Shown piece by piece: positions 1 to 7,354 of a stretch of DNA of 14,022 bases (position 1 is the stretch's first letter; each line of letters opens with the position of its first letter). The position numbers and the translations under genes were made by a program. The notes under the pieces were generated by a model. That model was not told the origin of the DNA. It searched no databases and was given only the letters and a program-made list of their open reading frames with translations. This DNA is from Bacteroidota bacterium (GTDB lineage: Bacteria; Bacteroidota; Bacteroidia; Bacteroidales; UBA1556). The stretch spans positions 1 through 14,022 of the forward strand of contig QMPB01000053.1 of assembly GCA_003648395.1 (NCBI GenBank), written 5' to 3'.

Positions 1-1872
1 CACAAAGCTTTTATCATTAGCATTATACTTTTGATATTCTCCAAACCTATCGTTATATCTAAAAATATATCCCAAACTAAAGTTCTTATATATTGAATGT
101 TCTAAGTTAATATTAAATTTGTTTTTCAAATAATCCATTACGTAATGCGACTGATAACCTGATGAAGAAGACTGCTTATCGATATAACTATAATTAAAAG
201 ATAAATTCTTAATAAAACCTCTTTTAATAAGCTTAGTATTAATGGCTACACTAATATCAAACCCATAGGATTGTACATTTGTAATATTAATTGGTTGCCA
301 TTTAACGGTATCAGATTGTCTTACCCAATCAATACTATTATCAGCATCATTATAAAAAGCTTCAGCATTGAATTTAAGAAAACCTATATCGAATTTTGAG
401 CCAATTTGATATGCTACTTGGCTTTCGGCAAGCAAATCAGGATTTCCGATATTACTAGGGCCATTATAGTATAAATCAGTAAAAGTTGGCAAACGCATTC
501 CTTTATTTATTCCTGCATAAAACTTTAAGCTATTATTCACTGAATAACTTATGTCTATACCAGGGAAAACACCATTCTCATTATTGGTTTTGGGGAAATA
601 GTAATACATAAGTCCTGCGGCAATTTTAATCTTTTTATATACGTAAACATGCTCCATCGAAATAGTTGTATATAATCTATTATCATGTTTATTATAATAT
701 CCTTCACTATCGAAATAAGCTTGCATAGTATCAATCACTTCGCTACCAAGTACATTGCTATATATTTCTTCGTTTCTCACATTAGCTGCAATGCTAGTTT
801 TTCCCAATTTCCACCAAGTCCAAGCTTTGCTAGTAAATTGATAAACTTGATTGAAATGATAATTATGATGCGAATACCAAGCTGGAGATTCATAACCATC
901 CCTTATTAACTCAAATCTATCAGCATTTCCTCTATAATGAAATTGTGTTGATGTAGAAATGCGACCCTTAGTTTTGAACCTAATACCAGCAAACATAGTT
1001 CTTAATTGTTCAAACTGATTGGGATATTTAGGTGTATAAAAGCCATTAGCACCAAAAGCTTTATCAGAATAAGCTAATTGCCAGCTTAATTCAGCTTTCT
1101 TAAAGCTATAATCACCATAATAAAATAAAGAAGTTCTTTTAAAATCAGTATTCTCAGTATAGCCCTTTGAGTTAGAATAATTTGTTGCAAAATAATGAGA
1201 AAACTTATTGCCTTTTAGAGCTATTGATGCTGACATATTAAGCAAACCAAAGTCTCCAACAACGGTATTGAGAGTAATTATATCTTCATTGGGTTTTGGT
1301 GTAGCAAAATTTACTGCTCCAGCATAAGCATTTGGTCCAAGCACACGCGACCCAGGGCCAGCAAGAAGCTCAACTCTAGATATTTGCGAAAATGTAATTG
1401 GTAAATTTAAACTGTGATGACCCGTTTGTGGGTCTGTCATATCAAAGCCATTGAGTAGGATTTGTACCTGATCGAAGTTGCTACCTCTAATATTTAGGTC
1501 GGCTTGGATGTCGTTATTTCCTCTAGTACGAATATCTACTTGAGGCATTGAATTTAAAACGTCTTGAAGGCTCTGTATAGGGTTTAACTCCAAGGACGAA
1601 GATTCAATAACTTGAACCTGTCGAGCTAATTCACTTTCTAGCTCTGGAGTCAACTCTCCCATTACCTCAAGCGTATCAAGACTAAGCTCCTGCTCTGCTT
1701 GCTTTGGTTCATTTGATTGCGCTTGTGATTCTTGCGCAAAACCAAGTAAAAGCATCGCCAAGGAAATGGTCGAAATCTTGATTTGTAACTTCAAACTTTG
1801 GAATATCGCATATGATTTGCGAGTCCAGTGTTTAAAGACACTAATCTGCTTTTGATAATAAAAGTTATTCAT
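1..1872 (-). CDS. TonB-dependent outer-membrane receptor, BtuB-like type (partial, C-terminus beyond left edge)
   Basis: This reading frame stays open from the ATG at 1872 to the window edge (624 codons), so the end of the beta-barrel is missing. Seen: a long N-terminal region with a basic segment (HWTRKSYAIF, about residues 15-24), then a hydrophobic stretch ending in SQAQ near residue 52, which fits a signal peptide with an extended n-region. A TonB-box-like SLDTLEV lies at about 64-70. A plug domain follows at about 85-195, with LNIRGSNFDQVQILLNG, a DPQTGHH motif and the GPNAYAGAVNF motif. After that come alternating polar/aromatic strands typical of a 22-stranded barrel. No carboxypeptidase-regulatory-like domain precedes the plug, unlike SusC proteins. 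Family role: energy-dependent uptake of a bulky substrate across the outer membrane. The substrate cannot be read from the sequence; a cobalamin-like or iron-complex ligand is inference from general resemblance. It starts 73 bases after glsA with no clear promoter, so cotranscription is possible. Confidence 0.9.
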   Translation of the reverse strand, partial: MNNFYYQKQISVFKHWTRKSYAIFQSLKLQIKISTISLAMLLLGFAQESQAQSNEPKQAEQELSLDTLEVMGELTPELESELARQVQVIESSSLELNPIQSLQDVLNSMPQVDIRTRGNNDIQADLNIRGSNFDQVQILLNGFDMTDPQTGHHSLNLPITFSQISRVELLAGPGSRVLGPNAYAGAVNFATPKPNEDIITLNTVVGDFGLLNMSASIALKGNKFSHYFATNYSNSKGYTENTDFKRTSLFYYGDYSFKKAELSWQLAYSDKAFGANGFYTPKYPNQFEQLRTMFAGIRFKTKGRISTSTQFHYRGNADRFELIRDGYESPAWYSHHNYHFNQVYQFTSKAWTWWKLGKTSIAANVRNEEIYSNVLGSEVIDTMQAYFDSEGYYNKHDNRLYTTISMEHVYVYKKIKIAAGLMYYYFPKTNNENGVFPGIDISYSVNNSLKFYAGINKGMRLPTFTDLYYNGPSNIGNPDLLAESQVAYQIGSKFDIGFLKFNAEAFYNDADNSIDWVRQSDTVKWQPINITNVQSYGFDISVAINTKLIKRGFIKNLSFNYSYIDKQSSSSGYQSHYVMDYLKNKFNINLEHSIYKNFSLGYIFRYNDRFGEYQKYNANDKSFV

Positions 1873-1945
1873 TAATAATAATTTGTTTTAGTTTATAATG
1901 TAGGTGTAAAACCCAATTTATACTTCTCTCTTCACCTTTAATAAC

Positions 1946-2860
1946 TTAAAAAACTGAAAGACCAGTATAAGTAGTAAATAACTCCAAAGCCCTAAGTCCC
2001 AAAGTAGAATTGCCTGATGAGTTTAATCCTGGTGCCCAAACACTAATACTTAATTTGCCTGGAATAACAGCAATAATACCGCCACCGACACCACTTTTAC
2101 CGGGCAATCCAACTCTATAAGCAAAATCGCCAACAGCATCATACATTCCACTAGTAAGCATTACCGAATTTACTCTTTTTGTTTGGCGTGGCCCAATAAC
2201 TTGCTCATTGCAATATGGTGAAAAGCCCTTATTTGCAAGAAATATTGTTGATCTACTTAAATCAATACAGCTCATATGAATTGATGATTGATGGTAGTAT
2301 ACTGAAAGCACATCTTCTGGTTTATTATTCAAATTACCAAAACTCTTAATAAGATTTGCTAAGGCGACATTCTTATAACCAGTATTTCTTTCTGAGTCAG
2401 CTACTTCAAAATCATAAGCAATATTATTATTATTAGATATCTTTCGCATAAACTCAATAACAGATTTTTTAGCCTTACCTACGCCATTAGTAATAATATC
2501 GGTAACAACTAATGCTCCAGCATTAATAAAAGGATTACGAGGAATTCCCATTTCGTATTCAAGCTGAATTAATGAGTTAAAAGCAGTTCCAGACGGCTCC
2601 TTTCCTACTCTATCCCATACTGCTTCATCATACTTTTTAATGGCCATGGTAAGTGTGAATAGCTTTGCAATACTTTGTATAGAAAACTTTTCTGAGGCAT
2701 CACCAACATTATAATCTTTACCATCAACAGTATGCACAGCAATCCCAAATTTATTAGGATCTACTTCCGCTAAGGCAGGAATATAATCTGCAATAATTCC
2801 TTTATTGCTTTCTTGCCTTACTTCTTCATATATTCTATCTAATATTTCCTGATAATCCAT
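1946..2860 (-). CDS. glsA: Glutaminase A (beta-lactamase-fold family)
   Basis: Hydrolyses L-glutamine to L-glutamate and ammonia in the cytoplasm. The protein has 304 residues, the usual length for bacterial single-domain GlsA, and no signal peptide. The catalytic Ser-x-x-Lys of the serine-dependent beta-lactamase-like fold is seen as SIAK at residues 63-66 within FSIQSIAKLFTL. The family block NPFINAGA is at 109-116, SGMYDAVGDFAYRVGLPGKSG at about 237-257, and the glycine-rich KSGVGGGI at 255-262. These blocks leave little doubt about the family. The start at 2860 gives an N-terminus (MDYQEILDRIYEEV) that aligns with the usual helical start of GlsA. A promoter-like TACTTTTG ends only a few bases before the ATG (see that entry). 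The upstream TPR gene ends in a strong terminator, so glsA is probably transcribed on its own or with the downstream receptor gene. Confidence 0.95.
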   Translation of the reverse strand: MDYQEILDRIYEEVRQESNKGIIADYIPALAEVDPNKFGIAVHTVDGKDYNVGDASEKFSIQSIAKLFTLTMAIKKYDEAVWDRVGKEPSGTAFNSLIQLEYEMGIPRNPFINAGALVVTDIITNGVGKAKKSVIEFMRKISNNNNIAYDFEVADSERNTGYKNVALANLIKSFGNLNNKPEDVLSVYYHQSSIHMSCIDLSRSTIFLANKGFSPYCNEQVIGPRQTKRVNSVMLTSGMYDAVGDFAYRVGLPGKSGVGGGIIAVIPGKLSISVWAPGLNSSGNSTLGLRALELFTTYTGLSVF

Positions 2861-2865
2861 AAAAA

Positions 2866-2873
2866 CAAAAGTA
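2866..2873 (-). promoter_or_regulatory. Possible -7 element for glsA (TACTTTTG)
   Basis: On the minus strand TACTTTTG matches the Bacteroidota -7 consensus TAnnTTTG exactly and ends 5 bases before the glsA ATG. If used, transcription would start at or next to the start codon, giving a leaderless or nearly leaderless mRNA. No TTG/TTTG -33 element is visible at the expected distance, where the sequence is only A/T, and a match in such AT-rich DNA can arise by chance. Confidence 0.35.
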
Positions 2874-2899
2874 AATTAAAATTTTTAATTAATAAGCAT

Positions 2900-2929
2900 A
2901 AAAAAAGAGAAGTTTAAGCTTCTCTTTTT
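2900..2929 (-). terminator. Rho-independent terminator of the TPR gene
   Basis: Perfect hairpin: GAGAAG (2907-2912) pairs with CTTCTC (2919-2924), extended by five A-T pairs on each side, around a 6-base loop. Read on the minus strand it ends in a run of seven T. It begins 23 bases after the TPR stop codon (2952) and sits before glsA, so it separates the two transcription units. Confidence 0.85.
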
Positions 2930-2951
2930 CTTTATCTGATCTTCTTAAAGA

Positions 2952-4322
2952 TTATAAAGCATCCATTTCTGCTTTTATTTTCTTAAAACTATCATAATCC
3001 TTAGTTTGAGAATAAACTCCTTTAAGCATAATCATCGTATTTTTATCCTTAGGTTGTAATGTATGACATTTTTCAAGATAAGGTTTAGCTTCCAATAATA
3101 AGTCTGTAGCTTCTTTCATTAAAGCATCATATTTCTTAGCTTGTTTCAAAGGTAAATTACTTGCTTCAACAATTAATGCAGATGCTCTGTTATTCAACAT
3201 TGCACCCATATTGTATGCTGCGTCAAAATAATCAGGATTAAGTTCTAATGCGTTTTTATAAGCAGCAATACCTTTAACCATTGCGTCAGCTTGTTGCTCT
3301 TGATTATAAGAGGTGTCATTCACCATCTTATCATAGTTAGCACCAATAGCGTATTGCAAATTAGCATTCTTAGGATCAGCAGCAGCAGCTTCTAAAAGAA
3401 TTTTTTCTGCTTCAATAGCTCGATCATTCTCTAAATATATATTAGCTTCTGTAAGTAATAAATTCTGATTAGAAGGAATAATTTTTCTACCTTTTTGAAT
3501 TGAGGCAATGGCAGCATCAACATCTTTTTTTCCAATATACATATTTGCTAGTGTAACATATACAGCAATATTATACGACCCTTTATCAGCTAACTCATTA
3601 TAATACTTTAAAACATTTGCAGTATCTTTATTCTTTTCTGCAACATATCCTGTATATAAAACTAAGTTTGAATCAACATCTCCTAATTCACTTTTAATAA
3701 CACCTGCTTTAACAAATGAAGAAAAAGCAGCATCAAGATTTTCAGCCTTAAACTTAGTAATACCATCATTATAATACATCTGGCTAATTTTTTGTAATCC
3801 TAATTCAGCAGTTTGAGGGTTAAGTTCAAATTTTATAAACTTAGGGTCTAACTCAATACACTTAAGATAAGCTTGATGAGCAACTTCTAATACGTCGCCT
3901 TTTTCAGCAGATTTATACGATTCTTCATCATCAAACTCATAATGGTCAACTTTACCATTCGAAAAATAAACTGTAAAATCATATGGATAATACCAACGCT
4001 CACCGTTTTCTAATTTACCATAATTACGCTTACGCTCTGGTTGGCTAAGACGCATAACTACATCATCTTCTGAAACACCTTTTACAATACCATCAGTCAT
4101 ATGAGCAAAAGTATATAATTGTAAATAGATATTACCTTTATAAAACCATGTTTTGGCTTCATCTTTTGTTCCTTCATGCTCTGATGCTTTATCTATCTCA
4201 GGCATTGCCTTCTGTGGCTGACCATTCTTCAAGTAATTGTATGCCGAAGCAACTGCATTTCCTTGAGCCATAGCCATATTTGCCATTAAAGCTATTATTA
4301 ATACTAAAAAAATTCTTTTCAT
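2952..4322 (-). CDS. Secreted tetratricopeptide-repeat protein with BamE/SmpA-like insertion
   Basis: A 456-residue protein with a clear signal peptide (MKRIFLVLIIALMANMAMA, probably cut before Gln20), so it is periplasmic or envelope-associated. TPR helices cover most of the rest: the first unit begins at about 22-75, and clear units with Asn/Asp-Pro turns follow at about 145-165, 180-215, 250-320 and 345-425. Residues 81-133 interrupt the first repeat region. There, VSEDDVVMRLSQP, a WYYP motif and FTVYFSNGKVDHYEF follow the pattern of the BamE/SmpA-OmlA fold: a helix beginning G-x-[ST], then beta strands ending with x-F-x-x-G-K-V. TPR domains are protein-interaction scaffolds; the partner is unknown. 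The gene lies 141 bases downstream of gyrA on the same strand, an arrangement I recall from other Bacteroidota, but it has its own promoter-like element and terminator. There are no catalytic motifs. A link to outer-membrane assembly is only inference from the insert. Confidence 0.88.
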   Translation of the reverse strand: MKRIFLVLIIALMANMAMAQGNAVASAYNYLKNGQPQKAMPEIDKASEHEGTKDEAKTWFYKGNIYLQLYTFAHMTDGIVKGVSEDDVVMRLSQPERKRNYGKLENGERWYYPYDFTVYFSNGKVDHYEFDDEESYKSAEKGDVLEVAHQAYLKCIELDPKFIKFELNPQTAELGLQKISQMYYNDGITKFKAENLDAAFSSFVKAGVIKSELGDVDSNLVLYTGYVAEKNKDTANVLKYYNELADKGSYNIAVYVTLANMYIGKKDVDAAIASIQKGRKIIPSNQNLLLTEANIYLENDRAIEAEKILLEAAAADPKNANLQYAIGANYDKMVNDTSYNQEQQADAMVKGIAAYKNALELNPDYFDAAYNMGAMLNNRASALIVEASNLPLKQAKKYDALMKEATDLLLEAKPYLEKCHTLQPKDKNTMIMLKGVYSQTKDYDSFKKIKAEMDAL

Positions 4323-4371
4323 ATTTATTTAATTTTTAAAAATTGATATTAGCACTATTCAAATTCCGCGC

Positions 4372-4404
4372 CAAAATTACAAAAAACATTATTATAAATT
4401 TCAA
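4372..4404 (-). promoter_or_regulatory. Predicted Bacteroidota-type promoter for the TPR gene
   Basis: On the minus strand TAATTTTG (4379 down to 4372) matches the -7 consensus TAnnTTTG. A TTG (4404 down to 4402) lies 22 bases upstream, slightly farther than the usual 19-21. The expected transcription start near 4366 would leave a 5' leader of about 44 bases before the ATG at 4322. The TTG overlaps the foot of the gyrA 3' hairpin. Confidence 0.45.
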
Positions 4405-4438
4405 TAACGACCTATCATTTTAAATAATAAGTCGTTAT
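4404..4438 (-). terminator. Stem-loop after gyrA, probable 3'-end hairpin
   Basis: ATAACGAC (4404-4411) pairs with GTCGTTAT (4431-4438). The inner eight positions also pair in the minus-strand RNA if two G-U wobbles are allowed, giving a 16-pair stem with a 3-base loop. It starts 26 bases after the gyrA stop codon. No continuous T-run follows (minus strand continues TTGAAATTTATAAT), so it is a weak intrinsic terminator or an mRNA 3'-end stabiliser. Confidence 0.6.
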
Positions 4439-4463
4439 CTACGATAATAACCTTTTAATACTA

Positions 4464-7079
4464 TTATTCTTTTTCTGTATTTTCTTTCTCTGAAGAGTCA
4501 TTTTCGGCAGAAGAATCATCAGAATTTTCATCCTCAGATTTTCTCTCAATTAGATTACCATCTTCATCATAAAGCTCAGCAACTTCTTCCTCTTCTTCTA
4601 TCTTCTTAACTTTAGCTACAGCTGCAATAAAGTCTTTTTCACCAACTTTAATAAGACGCACTCCTTGAGTAGCTCTTCCCATTACTCGTAGTTGATCTAT
4701 CGACAAACGAATTACTATTCCCGAACGATTAATAATCATTAAGTCATCTTCATCAGTAACGTCTTTTATTGCAATTAAGCTTCCAGTTTTTTCTGTTACA
4801 TTAATGGTTTTTACACCCTTTCCTCCTCTATTAGTTATTCTATAATCATCTACAGAAGAACGTTTTCCATAACCATTTTCCGAAACAACCAGTACATTAG
4901 ATTCATCGTCAGCAATTGTAATTAAACCTATTACTTCATCTGTATCGGCCATATTAATACCACGAACTCCAGCAGCAGTACGTCCCATCGAACGAACTTT
5001 GCTTTCAGGGAAACGAATTGCTCTACCAGATTTTATAGCAATCATGATATCGTTACTACCATTAGTCAATCGAGCTTCTAATAACTCATCTCCTTCGCGT
5101 ATAGTAATAGCATTTATTCCATTCTGACGTGGTCGAGAATAAGCTTCAACACTTGTTTTCTTAATAATACCTTTCTTGGTACCCATTACTATATAATTAT
5201 TCTCTAGGAATTCTTTATCAGTTAAATCCTTAATATTGATAAATGCTTTCACAGTATCTTCTCTATCAATATTTATAAGGTTCTGAATAGCTCTTCCTTT
5301 AGAAGTTTTGCTTCCTTCTGGTATTTCAAATACACGCATCCAATATACTTTACCAAACTCGGTAAACAGAAGCATATAATTATGATTTGTAGCTACAAAT
5401 ATAGTTTCTATGAAATCTTCATTTCTAGAAGTAGAACCTCTAGAACCTCTACCCCCTCTATTCTGAGTACGGTATTCGGTAAGTGGAGTACGCTTAATAT
5501 ATCCTAAATGAGAAATAGTAACTACAACTTCTTCATTAGGGATAGTATCTTCAATCTTAAAATCTTCAGCAGCATATTCAATTTTACTTGCTCTTTCATC
5601 GCCATAGCGCTCTATCATTTCCTGAAGTTCTTCCTTAATAATACTCATACGAAGCTCTTTGCTGGCTAATACAGATTTAAGATATTCTATAAGTTTCATT
5701 AACTCATCATACTCTGCCTTTAATTTGTCAGCTTCCATTCCTGTAAGCTTTTGCAGACGCATATCCAATATCGCTCTAGCCTGAAGTTCTGATAATTCAA
5801 ATTTCTCCATTAAGCCATTACGAGCTTCCTCAGGATTTTTAGATGCGCGAATAAGCTCTATCACTGCATCAATATTATTTAATGCAATTAATAAACCTTC
5901 TAAAATATGTGCTTTCTTCTCAGCAGAAGTAAGTTCATATTGAGTACGGCGTACCACAACCTCATGACGGTGATCAATAAAATGAACAATCATGTCTTTT
6001 AAGTTCAATAACATTGGACGACCTTTTACAAGTGCAATATTATTAATACTAAAACTAGATTGTAGCTGAGTATATTGATATAATTTATTAAGAACTACTT
6101 TTGTTACAGAGTCTTTACGAAGCTCATAAACAATTCTAATTCCGTTACGGTCACTTTCGTCACGAATATCTGCAATTCCTTCTATTTTCTTTGCATTTAC
6201 AAGATCAGCAGTCTTCTTAATCATCTCTGCTTTATTTACCTGATATGGTATTGAAGTAAAGATAATCTTGTCGCGGCTTCCATTACTACCCTCTTCAAGG
6301 TACGATTCACCTCGCATTACAATTCTGCCTCTACCAGTTTCGAATGCCGATCGAACTCCTTCATAACCATAAATAATACCTCCTGTTGGAAAATCAGGCG
6401 CAGTAATATACTTCATCAATTCAGGAATAGTAATGTCATCCTTATCGATGTATGCAATACAACCATTAATTACCTCAGTAATATTATGTGGAGCCATATT
6501 CGTTGCCATACCCACAGCAATTCCTGACGCACCATTTATTAAAAGGTTAGGAATTTTTGTAGGAAGAACAGTAGGCTCCTTTAATGATTCATCAAAATTA
6601 GGTCGGAAATCTACAGTATCCTTATCCAAATCGGCAAGCATATCTTCCGAAATCTTGCGCAAACGAGCTTCCGTATAACGCATAGCCGCAGGGCTATCAC
6701 CGTCAATAGAACCAAAGTTACCCTGTCCATCAACTAGTGGATAACGCAATGACCAATGCTGTGCCATTCTTACCATAGTATCATAAACAGAAGAGTCGCC
6801 ATGTGGGTGATACTTACCCAAAACTTCTCCTACAATTCTTGCTGATTTTTTATGAGATCTATTTGATAAAACTCCTAAATCAAGCATACCAAATAAAACT
6901 CTTCGGTGTACTGGCTTAAAACCATCACGTACATCCGGTAATGCTCTACTTACAATTACTGACATTGAGTAATCAATATAAGCAGCTTTCATTTGGGTTT
7001 CAATATTCACATTCACAATATTACCGTGATTGTGACCCATTTCTTCATTATTCTCCATATTGTTTCCGTCTTCGCTCAT
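4464..7079 (-). CDS. gyrA: DNA gyrase subunit A
   Basis: The breakage-reunion subunit of gyrase, which with GyrB introduces negative supercoils. The protein has 871 residues. The winged-helix/tower part occupies about residues 30-510, with the catalytic tyrosine in [10 protein letters not shown] (Tyr135, equivalent to E. coli Tyr122). The quinolone-resistance region is [10 protein letters not shown] (91-100): Ser96 and Asp100 match E. coli Ser83 and Asp87, the sensitive-type residues. The C-terminal beta-pinwheel (about 515-825) carries a GyrA box QNRGGRG at 539-545, which distinguishes it from ParC, and a second TNRGGKG at 749-755. A strongly acidic tail (about 828-871) follows. The start is uncertain: Met1, Met8 and Met14 are all in frame. 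Met14 would give a length ahead of the conserved core like that of E. coli GyrA. There is no Shine-Dalgarno sequence to decide, and I saw no clear promoter in the gap to clpC. It is divergent from clpC. Confidence 0.98.
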   Translation of the reverse strand: MSEDGNNMENNEEMGHNHGNIVNVNIETQMKAAYIDYSMSVIVSRALPDVRDGFKPVHRRVLFGMLDLGVLSNRSHKKSARIVGEVLGKYHPHGDSSVYDTMVRMAQHWSLRYPLVDGQGNFGSIDGDSPAAMRYTEARLRKISEDMLADLDKDTVDFRPNFDESLKEPTVLPTKIPNLLINGASGIAVGMATNMAPHNITEVINGCIAYIDKDDITIPELMKYITAPDFPTGGIIYGYEGVRSAFETGRGRIVMRGESYLEEGSNGSRDKIIFTSIPYQVNKAEMIKKTADLVNAKKIEGIADIRDESDRNGIRIVYELRKDSVTKVVLNKLYQYTQLQSSFSINNIALVKGRPMLLNLKDMIVHFIDHRHEVVVRRTQYELTSAEKKAHILEGLLIALNNIDAVIELIRASKNPEEARNGLMEKFELSELQARAILDMRLQKLTGMEADKLKAEYDELMKLIEYLKSVLASKELRMSIIKEELQEMIERYGDERASKIEYAAEDFKIEDTIPNEEVVVTISHLGYIKRTPLTEYRTQNRGGRGSRGSTSRNEDFIETIFVATNHNYMLLFTEFGKVYWMRVFEIPEGSKTSKGRAIQNLINIDREDTVKAFINIKDLTDKEFLENNYIVMGTKKGIIKKTSVEAYSRPRQNGINAITIREGDELLEARLTNGSNDIMIAIKSGRAIRFPESKVRSMGRTAAGVRGINMADTDEVIGLITIADDESNVLVVSENGYGKRSSVDDYRITNRGGKGVKTINVTEKTGSLIAIKDVTDEDDLMIINRSGIVIRLSIDQLRVMGRATQGVRLIKVGEKDFIAAVAKVKKIEEEEEVAELYDEDGNLIERKSEDENSDDSSAENDSSEKENTEKE

Positions 7080-7283
7080 CGTATATTATAATTTCTTTTA
7101 GGTTTCTTAAAATATATCTATGAATACCAGCATATTAACCAGTATATAAACTTCGATTTATTAAGGCACGAATTTAATAAAAAAATGCATTACTATTTGC
7201 ATAATTTAATTCACATATTATAAACAATTTCATGTTAAAAAAAGCTAAACTATATTAATGTGATAACTAATGCTTAAACTAAC

Positions 7284-7314
7284 TTTGAGGTTGAAATAAT
7301 AAGCTGTATTTTTG
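7284..7314 (+). promoter_or_regulatory. Predicted Bacteroidota-type promoter for clpC
   Basis: TTTG (7284-7287), a 19-base spacer and TATTTTTG (7307-7314) fit the primary sigma-factor consensus of Bacteroidota (TTTG, about 19-21 bases, TAnnTTTG) at all defined positions. Transcription would start near 7320 and leave a leader of about 35 bases before the clpC ATG. The rest of the 7080-7354 gap is very AT-rich. I find no matching element pointing toward gyrA and no CIRCE-type heat-shock operator. Confidence 0.65.
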
Positions 7315-7354
7315 TAAGCTTGAATAAATAGATTACAACCCAAATATTAATAAG

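Noticed and set aside
685..909. Small plus-strand open frame (74 codons)
   Set aside because: It lies entirely inside the TonB receptor gene on the opposite strand and has no family features; it is an AT-rich shadow frame.
1801..1872. Twin-arginine signal in the TonB receptor
   Set aside because: The basic segment reads WTRKSYA with no RR pair, and outer-membrane beta-barrels use the Sec route.
1873..1945. Cobalamin riboswitch ahead of the TonB receptor
   Set aside because: Only 73 bases separate glsA from the receptor gene, too short for the element, and no B12-box-like sequence is visible.
6780..6810. Quinolone-resistance mutation in gyrA
   Set aside because: The residues equivalent to E. 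coli Ser83 and Asp87 are the sensitive-type Ser and Asp.
6433..7123. Two plus-strand open frames opposite gyrA
   Set aside because: Both are antisense to conserved gyrA coding sequence with no independent support; the second only extends a little into the gap.
7185..7202. ATGCA / TGCAT inverted repeat in the gyrA-clpC gap as an operator
   Set aside because: Only five base pairs with an 8-base spacer; expected by chance in such AT-rich DNA and not positioned over the predicted clpC promoter.
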